A model generated the notes under the pieces. It did not search any database, was not told where the DNA came from, and saw only the letters and a program-made list of their open reading frames with translations. This document shows positions 52,025 to 58,409 of a stretch of DNA of 58,409 bases, piece by piece (the first letter of the stretch is position 1; each line of letters starts with the position of its first letter). The translations under genes and the position numbers were made by a program. The DNA comes from Ignavibacterium sp. (GTDB taxonomy: Bacteria > Bacteroidota > Ignavibacteria > Ignavibacteriales > Ignavibacteriaceae), in NCBI GenBank assembly GCA_025056745.1, contig JANWVQ010000155.1, positions 1-58,409 on the forward strand, read 5' to 3'.

Positions 52025-52918
52025 TTATAATTTAGTCGGCAGAAGATTTTCTTTGATCAAGATTTCTAAAACCTCTTCAACACTAAATACTGTCACTGCT
52101 CGTTCATCAAAATCCTGTCTATAAAAAAATTCTTTGAGTAGGGGAGAGATTAATTTTCTTTGAAGTCCATAATCATAAATTTCATTAGCACTCGTACAGA
52201 GAAAAAAAGTTAGACATCTAATATTCGACCCGAGAGCAAAATGCATTGGTAAACTATCACCACTAATTAATAATTTATGATTTCGGACATCAGAAAGATG
52301 CTCTAACATTGATGGTCTTTGTGGAAGAAAATTTACTATAAATCCTTTATCTCTTAGGATATTTGAAAGTTTATCAAAATAAGCCCAGTTTTTCATAGGC
52401 CAACGTTTTCCTGCTTTAGGAGAAATTGCGATATCTCCAATTAAATCAGTTACAGGTGTAGAAGGTAAGATGTATTTCTCACCCTTAAATTCATAACCAA
52501 GACTATTAAAAATTAATTCTTGAAATGATAATTTATTTTCAAACTTCAAATCGTCAGCTTTTTGTTTACCAAATCGGCTAATCAAACTCAAATCAAACCA
52601 CTTAGATGAATTTTCGGTATAAATTAATCTGTTATTCTCTAAATAACATCCAAACAATTCCTTGAACTTTATTTCAGATACTATTTGCGCAGATTCGAAA
52701 TTATCTTCAAGATTTATGACCAAATCATATTCCGGCATTTTTGCGAATTGTAATTTTTCAAAAAGAAAAATTTTTGATATAAATGGATTATCTTTAAGTA
52801 AAATCGAATTGTCACTCGATGTTATCCAATCCACTTCATCTTTTTTGAACAAATGCAGTAGAGTTGTTGTTCTGACAACATCACCTGCAGCACCAAGTTT
52901 TATTATCAATATTTTCAT
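52025..52918 (-). CDS. GT9-family glycosyltransferase
   Basis: 297 residues, shorter than most GT9 proteins. N-terminal KILIIKLGAAGDVVRTTTLL is the GT9 motif; SPKAGKRWPMKNWAYFDKL near 170 and ISGDSLPMHFALGSNIRCL near 215-240 correspond to the C-terminal sugar-nucleotide site, with SGDSLPMH in place of DSGPMH. It is separated from the next downstream gene by 172 bases and so is transcribed on its own. TACCTTTG just before the ATG suggests a nearly leaderless transcript. Probably adds a core or capsule sugar. Confidence 0.8.
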   Translation of the reverse strand: MKILIIKLGAAGDVVRTTTLLHLFKKDEVDWITSSDNSILLKDNPFISKIFLFEKLQFAKMPEYDLVINLEDNFESAQIVSEIKFKELFGCYLENNRLIYTENSSKWFDLSLISRFGKQKADDLKFENKLSFQELIFNSLGYEFKGEKYILPSTPVTDLIGDIAISPKAGKRWPMKNWAYFDKLSNILRDKGFIVNFLPQRPSMLEHLSDVRNHKLLISGDSLPMHFALGSNIRCLTFFLCTSANEIYDYGLQRKLISPLLKEFFYRQDFDERAVTVFSVEEVLEILIKENLLPTKL

Positions 52919-52922
52919 AATA

Positions 52923-52930
52923 CAAAGGTA
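52923..52930 (-). promoter_or_regulatory. Candidate promoter (TACCTTTG), nearly leaderless
   Basis: Perfect match to TAnnTTTG on the minus strand ending four bases before the ATG at 52918. If real, the transcript would begin at or near the start codon. No TTG box with 20-base spacing is present upstream. Confidence 0.45.
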
Positions 52931-52999
52931 ATAAAAATTTGAAAATGATTTATTTTATTTTCTAAATTAACATTAAGAAAAAATAACATTGAGGTTGAA

Positions 53000-53479
53000 A
53001 TGTATTTTCTCAAATCTTTAATTCTTTTATTTACATTATGTAGTTCTAGTTTAATCGGACAGTTATCAGTATCTAATTTTATCAATGAAAGTTATGATAA
53101 TGATATTTCTACAATAAAAGAATCTCTCAAAGAAAAAAAATATGAAGAAAAAGAGGGAAAGAACGGTAAGTCAATAACCTATTATGATTGGCTAAATCCA
53201 ATATCTGTCAAAGTTGGTTATATATTTGATAAAGAAGGGAAGCAACGAGGTAGGATGTTGTTGAATGGTAAAGAGACAGAAACTGAATCAAAAAAAGCAT
53301 TCGAAATTTTCAAAAGAGAGATGATTAAGATTTACGGAAACGACTTTTCAGAAATGAATATGCTCGGAGCTACAGTTATTCAATGGAAGAACATTAAGGA
53401 CTTTAAGATTTTAGTCTCGCGTAAAGATGACAAAGCAGCATTGTTTGTAATGAGAGAAAAAGATGGAAATAAAAAGTAA
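53000..53479 (+). CDS. Small secreted protein, unknown
   Basis: 159 residues. Signal peptide (FLKSLILLFTLCSSSLIG) cut before Gln (IG-QLSV). The mature part is charged, with a YEEKEGKNGKSITYYDWLNP turn and a C-terminal strand pair (FKILVSRKDDKAALFVMREK). Overall it resembles small periplasmic proteins with a mixed alpha/beta fold, but no family is recognised. It is alone, divergent from the GT9 gene and convergent with tRNA-Ser, whose 3' end lies 28 bases past its stop. No terminator hairpin is evident. Confidence 0.75.
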   Translation: MYFLKSLILLFTLCSSSLIGQLSVSNFINESYDNDISTIKESLKEKKYEEKEGKNGKSITYYDWLNPISVKVGYIFDKEGKQRGRMLLNGKETETESKKAFEIFKREMIKIYGNDFSEMNMLGATVIQWKNIKDFKILVSRKDDKAALFVMREKDGNKK

Positions 53480-53507
53480 ATTATGAAAGTTTCTATAACC
53501 GATTTTG

Positions 53508-53594
53508 CGGAAAGGGAGGGATTCGAACCCTCGGTACCCGTTAGGGTACACACGCTCTCCAGGCGTGCCAGTTAAACCACTCCTGCACCTTTCC
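53508..53594 (-). tRNA. tRNA-Ser (anticodon GGA)
   Basis: 87-base class II tRNA on the minus strand. Acceptor GGAAAGG/CCTTTCC, discriminator G, anticodon stem CACGC/GCGTG with loop CTGGAGA, long variable arm (TGTACCC/GGGTACC hairpin), T-arm GAGGGTTCGAATCCCTC. CCA is not encoded. Confidence 0.97.
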
Positions 53595-53743
53595 TCGAAA
53601 AAAAAATCAAAATTTCTCTGCTAATATATTGTATATAAAAAAGTCATCAAAGTTTTAGAGAAATTTCTTGTTGGTTTGTGCTTAAACATTATCCCAAATT
53701 TTAACTTGATTTATATCGAAATATTTATTTAATTAGTGCTCAA

Positions 53744-55438
53744 ATGAACACTAATTTTATAAATACCGGTTGGCAAAATAATCATACATTATGCTACAGT
53801 CCGCCAAAGCAATGGCTGGACAGCAGCAAGATAAAACGAATTTTTCCGCCGATCAACCGAAACGTAGAGAAACTCGGGTTCGACATCTACGACTTCGAAA
53901 TGCTCTTTAATGATAAAAAGACAAATGAGTTGATAAGAACCGGAAGAACGATTGGGTGTTTTTATATTGAATCGCCAGGTATGCGAGCACTTTTAAGAAA
54001 GCTTGACTGTCACACTTTTGAAATGTTGACAGCTGCAAGCTCGATCATTCGACCAGGAGTTGCAGAGAGCGGAATGATGCAAGAATTTATAGCTCGCCAT
54101 AAAGATCCAGCACGAAGAAATTATTTCATCCCACAGCTTGGTGAGTTACTTGCAGAAACTTATGGCGTTATGGTTTATCAAGAAGATGTAATTAAGGTTG
54201 CCCATCACATTGCTGGATTGAGTCTTGAAGAAGCTGACTTATTGCGCCGCGCAATGAGTGGTAAAATGCGCTCTCACGAAGCAATGAAAAAAATCTCCGA
54301 TAAATTTTTCAGTAGCTGCGAAAAACAAGGATTGACTGATGAACAATCAATCGAACTTTGGAGACAAATTGAATCATTCGCCGGATACTCGTTTTGTAAG
54401 GCACACAGCGCATCGTTTGCATTGCTTTCTTATCAGGTTGCATTTCTGAAAGCACACTACCCGGCAGAATTCCTTGCAAGCGTCCTAAGTAACGGAGGAG
54501 GATTCTACTCTGCTGCGGTTTACATCTGGGAAGCGAAAAGACTCGGACTCAACATTCTCTTACCCTCAATTAATCACAGTGAATATGAATATATCGGCTC
54601 AGGAAAAGAAATCAGAATTGGACTTATGGCAATTAAGAATTTGTCTTATAACTCCGCTCAAAAAATAATCCTCGAACGGAAAAGAAACGGAGATTACAAA
54701 TCGCTCGCAGATTTTCTAGTCAGAACGAAAATTGGTTTTGAAGAAACATCAATTTTAATAAAATGTGGAGCGATGGGCTGTTTCAAGAAAACGAGACCTG
54801 AATTATTACGACTTCTTGATATTTACGTGCATAAAAGAAAATTACTGGATGAAAACTACAATGATCTGTTTTTGAACGAGTCTTTCCATTTGGAAAATGA
54901 AATAAAGACCCATCAGAACTTTTCTGTCGAAGAGATTTGTAAAGTTGAATTTGAGACATTTGGTTATATGGTAACTAAACATCCGCTCTATTTCTTCAAA
55001 GAATTTGTCGATGACAAATCAATCACAAAAGCGAATCAACTTCCAATTAAAACCGGGAAATATGTTAAAATGATCGGATGGTTTATGACTTCAAAACGCG
55101 TTCGAACAAGTAAGGGCGAGATAATGAAATTTCTATCGCTCGAAGATTTGACAGGAACTTTCGAGGCTGTAATATTTCCCGATGTTTATCAAAAGTATGC
55201 AGAAATGACCCTATCTATGGGACCTTACTTAGTTGAGGGAACTGTTGACAGAAATGATCATAATAATTTAATTGTAAAAAAAATGAGCATTTTATCCAAC
55301 GTAATGATTAAGAACAGTATTGAGAAAGATTCAACAGAAAATACTTACTTCGGAGATGTTGAAGAGTTCCCTGAAATTGAATTTGATTATGCCTCAAAGA
55401 TTGATAAAAATAAGATGTTGTTAGCTTATGCGAGTTAA
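53744..55438 (+). pseudogene. N-terminally truncated DNA polymerase III alpha (DnaE-like)
   Basis: The 564-residue frame corresponds only to the C-terminal half of an alpha subunit of the type found as a second DnaE in Bacteroidota. Kept: FDIYDFEMLFNDKKTNELI followed by TIGCFYIESPGMRALLRKL (~65-90), SSIIRPGVAESGMMQEF, YGVMVYQEDVIKVAHHIAG, LLRRAMSGKMRSHEAM, FAGYSFCKAHSASFALLSY, a helix-hairpin-helix region (~300-370) and an OB-fold (~440-510, KYVKMIGWFMTSKRVRT...). Missing: the PHP domain, the palm with its three catalytic Asp, and the thumb. It cannot polymerise by itself. The frame is intact and has a start codon. Residues 1-30 do not match the family and mark a junction near 53795, where GC content rises to about 40%. 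Confidence 0.7.
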
Positions 55439-55495
55439 TGATGAGGTATTTTCATAATTCTTCAAAATCAAAATAAATAAATTTTTCAGCATTAA

Positions 55496-56371
55496 TCATT
55501 TGAACTCTAAATTTTTCTTAGCGTTAATCTGAGTGAGTCCAGAGATAATAGTTTTTATCGTTACAGCAGTAATTATAATTAATCCACCAACCATAGCATT
55601 AAACTTTGGAATTTCTCCATAGCCAAGAAAAACCCAAATAGGATTTAATACTGGTTCAAACATCGATATAATTGATGCTTCAACTGCTTTAATTCTTTGG
55701 ATCCCATAGTTAAAAAGAGCATAAGGTATTGCAATTTGAAATACTCCAAGAAAAGAGACCATAGCCAAATCAGAACTATTTAATGATTTTAACTCAAAAA
55801 CAAATGGAATGCAAAATAGACTTACCAATACATTTCCATAGAAAATAGACGCCTCTCCAAATTTCCCCTCATTTTTCTTCATACCAAGGAAAAACGCGGC
55901 AAATGCAATTCCTGCTAATAAAGCTGCAATGTTTCCCTTTATATCACCAGGGGATAATTCACCAATAAAAAATAAAATCATTCCAATAAAGCAAACTGAT
56001 ATGGTAATAACGTTAATTTTTTCATACTTTGTTTTAGTTAAAATGGGTTCGAAAATTAAAACATATATAGGAGCAGTAGATTGAAGAAAAATTGCATTCG
56101 CTGCTGTTGTGGTTTTAGTCGCATAAACGAACAAAATTAAAACTATTGCATAAGAAAAAGAATTTAGTAAAGCCAACGGATTTAATTTGAGAACTTTTGA
56201 TTTGTAAATTATCAAAAACACTAATGCAGCAATCAAGCAACGAAAAAAAGATATTTGCATTGGAGAAAGAGTAATTAATTTTATGAATAATCCTCCTGAA
56301 CTCCAAAGAACAGCAGTTAGAAATACTGCAAGAATTCCTTTGATATGTTCAGGAGAATTTTTCATATTCAA
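55496..56371 (-). CDS. EamA/DMT-family transporter
   Basis: 291 residues, ten membrane helices in two EamA repeats of five (for example ILAVFLTAVLWSSGGLFIKL at the N-terminus and VASIISMFEPVLNPIWVFLG near 225). The DMT superfamily includes exporters of amino acids, nucleotides and sugars. No substrate can be told. It follows the subtilase gene on the minus strand by only a base, so is likely cotranscribed, but no functional link is obvious. Confidence 0.87.
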   Translation of the reverse strand: MNMKNSPEHIKGILAVFLTAVLWSSGGLFIKLITLSPMQISFFRCLIAALVFLIIYKSKVLKLNPLALLNSFSYAIVLILFVYATKTTTAANAIFLQSTAPIYVLIFEPILTKTKYEKINVITISVCFIGMILFFIGELSPGDIKGNIAALLAGIAFAAFFLGMKKNEGKFGEASIFYGNVLVSLFCIPFVFELKSLNSSDLAMVSFLGVFQIAIPYALFNYGIQRIKAVEASIISMFEPVLNPIWVFLGYGEIPKFNAMVGGLIIITAVTIKTIISGLTQINAKKNLEFK

Positions 56372-58409
56372 TTAACGAAGCAGGATCATTTTTTTTGTAT
56401 CAACGAAATCACCAGTTCGTAATTGATAGAAATAAATTCCGGATGGTAATGTAGAATTTATAATGTATAATTTAGAATGAATTCCTGCTTCGAATAGACC
56501 TTCTATAATCGTATCAACTTCTTCACCTAATGCATTGAATAGCTTAATTGAAACAAAAGCATTTTCTGGTTGATGCCAAGTTATCTTGGTAGATGGGTTG
56601 AATGGATTAGGATAGTTTTGCTCTAATTTGAAATATTTTGGTAGATTAATAGGTTCCGATTCAACATCGGTTATTATTTGTTGATACTTTATTCTTGCAT
56701 TTTGAATCGCAGCATCTAAAATCTGTTTATTCATTCCTCCAGCAATTGCAAATGCAACTCTGACACTATCAGCTGGATTTATGGTATAAGGTCCAGATGA
56801 AACAACTTGAGAAACATCTCCCGGTCCAGCATTTTGCTTACTTACTCCACTTGAAATAGCAATCCATTTTTCGTGATCAGCAAAGCCATCGTAGATACCA
56901 AATCCACCATCACCACTATCATTTTTAATAGCATAAAATCCAAAATTCTGAGCAGAGATTAGTCCAACTCCAACCCAATTCAAAGTCTGATTAGTGGTAT
57001 TTCTTGTAATACCATATCTCAGATTTGCATCCCAATTTGTAATATCCCCATTACCATCCACCATATCCCAATCGAAAAATAAACCTGCGTATAGATTGTT
57101 TATTTGTGAATTAGTGTTATTTATTAAAGTGTAATCAAGAATTATAAAATCTTCATAAGGACTTTGCGAAAATGAATATGAATTTAATTTAGTGGTTATT
57201 CCAATTTTATTTGTACCAGCATTATTATCATTAAAGATAGTAATACCTTCTACATCTGCAATATTTCCAGGGATTCTTAAAGTGAAAGGTTGAACAACTG
57301 CAAAGTCACTATTTTGTACTGATTGATTTGCTCCACGAGCTGCATCAGATATTCTCTGTGCCGAAGTTCCGAGAATTAATGCCCCCTCAAAAAGTTGATT
57401 GTTGGAGTTCTGATATCTGAATCCTTGTCCTTGTGTGTTATTTGGATAATCGTTAAATGCCAAAGTACCTTTTGAAGTTATTGTAAGTTTTATATTGTTT
57501 CCAACTTGATTTCCATAAGTCGGATTTGCAATAACTTCTATCCACTGAAAATCAGAATAACTTCCATCAGTATACCTTAATAGAAAAGTTAATAAAGAAT
57601 TTTGCGGTGTTGAATTAGAAATCTGAAAAGTGAATTTATTATTGAAATTATTAAACTGTTGTAATGTATTTATAACTCCGAAATTTACATTTCCATTTTG
57701 TACTGTTGAAAATGAAGTCCTTGGCTCCAATTGAATTGAAAGATTGGAAGTAGGGGACAGATAATTCATAAAAACTGCTGAAACAGTGATTACTTCCCCG
57801 GATTGAAAAATTCCATCTCCATTTCCGCCTGGTTGTTCATCTGAGAAATTAACTTGAATTGCTCTGACAGACTTTGAATTTATATTATTCAAAGATTTAA
57901 ATGCATTTATTCTTCCTGTTCCTAAGAGAAATTGAAAGTTTGTATTCACACTATTGATGTTGTCCGTATTTACTCTGATTTGTTCGCCAACTTGAAGTCC
58001 ATTAAAATTAGGGAAGCGAGCTTTTACTAATCCAGCTAAACCAGCCACGAGTGGTGATGCCATTGATGTTCCACTTAGTGTTGAGTAAGTATTATTTTGC
58101 CAAGTGTTATAGATACTACTTCCTGGAGAACTTACATCAATTGTTCGACCGTAATTTGAGAAAGAGGATTTGGCATCTGTATTTGTGGTTGATGCAACTG
58201 AAAAAGCACCATTATAGGCAGCAGGATAAAACGGTTCTATGGAATTACTATTTCCAGCTGCACAAACAACTAATGCACCTTTTGATATTGCAAAGTTTAT
58301 TATTTCTTGTCCATAAATTGAATATGCTCCTCCACCCCAACTACAATTAATAACTTTAGCACCATTATTTGCTGCATAAACTATTCCTTCATAACCGAAA
58401 ATTATATAA
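56372..58409 (-). CDS. T9SS-sorted subtilase, N-terminus beyond window
   Basis: The minus-strand frame stays open to the last bases of the window, so the N-terminus is missing; the first Met inside the frame (58063) is not the start, because it is the Met of the catalytic GTSMASP motif. Visible subtilisin features, reading N to C: GAKVINCSWGGGA, VVCAAGNSNS (oxyanion Asn), YPAAYNGAFSVAST, FSNYG and LSGTSMASPLVAGLAGLVKA (catalytic Ser). The Asp and His lie off the window. After ~50 more residues comes a long beta-rich region, then the sorting domain (YPNPFNPSTK ... KKMILLR). Thus a cell-surface or secreted serine protease delivered by type IX secretion. Confidence 0.93.
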   Translation of the reverse strand, partial: YIIFGYEGIVYAANNGAKVINCSWGGGAYSIYGQEIINFAISKGALVVCAAGNSNSIEPFYPAAYNGAFSVASTTNTDAKSSFSNYGRTIDVSSPGSSIYNTWQNNTYSTLSGTSMASPLVAGLAGLVKARFPNFNGLQVGEQIRVNTDNINSVNTNFQFLLGTGRINAFKSLNNINSKSVRAIQVNFSDEQPGGNGDGIFQSGEVITVSAVFMNYLSPTSNLSIQLEPRTSFSTVQNGNVNFGVINTLQQFNNFNNKFTFQISNSTPQNSLLTFLLRYTDGSYSDFQWIEVIANPTYGNQVGNNIKLTITSKGTLAFNDYPNNTQGQGFRYQNSNNQLFEGALILGTSAQRISDAARGANQSVQNSDFAVVQPFTLRIPGNIADVEGITIFNDNNAGTNKIGITTKLNSYSFSQSPYEDFIILDYTLINNTNSQINNLYAGLFFDWDMVDGNGDITNWDANLRYGITRNTTNQTLNWVGVGLISAQNFGFYAIKNDSGDGGFGIYDGFADHEKWIAISSGVSKQNAGPGDVSQVVSSGPYTINPADSVRVAFAIAGGMNKQILDAAIQNARIKYQQIITDVESEPINLPKYFKLEQNYPNPFNPSTKITWHQPENAFVSIKLFNALGEEVDTIIEGLFEAGIHSKLYIINSTLPSGIYFYQLRTGDFVDTKKMILLR

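Noticed and set aside
53508-53594. tRNA-Ser as an integration site for a mobile element
   Set aside because: The foreign-looking DnaE fragment lies at the tRNA's 5' side, not at the 3' end used by most integrases, and no integrase or repeated tRNA end is present.

Overview
The window looks like chromosomal DNA from a low-GC member of the Fibrobacterota-Chlorobiota-Bacteroidota group, most likely Ignavibacteriota (Ignavibacterium/Melioribacter relatives). The evidence is: two proteins end in type IX secretion sorting domains carrying the YPNPFNPSTK motif common in that phylum; signal peptides are nearly always followed by Gln; tRNA promoters have the Bacteroidota-type TTG-N20-TATTTTTG layout; and there is a histone H1-like protein and a TonB-dependent receptor. 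No phage, IS element, CRISPR array or rRNA is visible. Gene density is high and no gap without a gene exceeds 300 bases.

Layout. 1-6.6 kb (+): a 5'-truncated TonB-dependent receptor, a secreted beta-helix T9SS cargo protein, a strong terminator, then an M28 peptidase coupled to a PstS-like binding protein. 6.9-15.9 kb (-): one long run with a metallophosphoesterase, a fused aminolipid acyltransferase (OlsF-like), a di-iron hydroxylase, and a NeuB / KdsC-like phosphatase / SDR / class-III aminotransferase / SpsF-type cytidylyltransferase / glycosyltransferase set that looks like a pathway to an unusual ulosonic acid sugar. 16-23.7 kb: LD-carboxypeptidase (+), facing ispE, a homocysteine methyltransferase, two GT9 transferases and polA (-). 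23.7-26.9 kb (+): a hydrolase, a membrane iron-sulfur oxidoreductase and the histone H1-like protein. 27-29.2 kb: an ECF sigma factor, a membrane anti-sigma candidate and two Spy/CpxP-like periplasmic proteins around an unusual pair of mirror-image promoters. 29.3-38.8 kb (+): tRNA-Leu, a TPR protein, then a six-gene coupled run: giant TPR protein, outer-membrane barrel, HU-SPOR transmembrane protein, ExbB, ExbD, TonB. 38.7-40.8 kb (-): three small membrane proteins and a beta-propeller. 40.9-52.9 kb: tRNA-Gln (+), then a surface glycosylation block (-) with very large multidomain glycosyltransferases and a fused cytidylyltransferase-RraA protein, followed by a separate GT9 gene. 53-58.4 kb: a small secreted protein, tRNA-Ser, a DNA polymerase III alpha relic lacking its catalytic half, an EamA transporter and the C-terminal part of a T9SS-sorted subtilase running off the end.

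How it fits together. Much of the window serves the cell envelope: sugar activation and transfer (two loci, probably linked), aminolipid synthesis, envelope-stress sensing, and an energy-transducing Ton/Tol-like motor. The most novel-looking elements are: (i) the HU-SPOR protein encoded inside the ExbBD-TonB operon, which could link nucleoid to septal wall; (ii) the face-to-face promoter pair controlling the ECF module; (iii) the cytidylyltransferase-RraA fusion beside a giant MptE/Maf-like-TPR-methyltransferase; and (iv) the non-canonical NeuB cassette.
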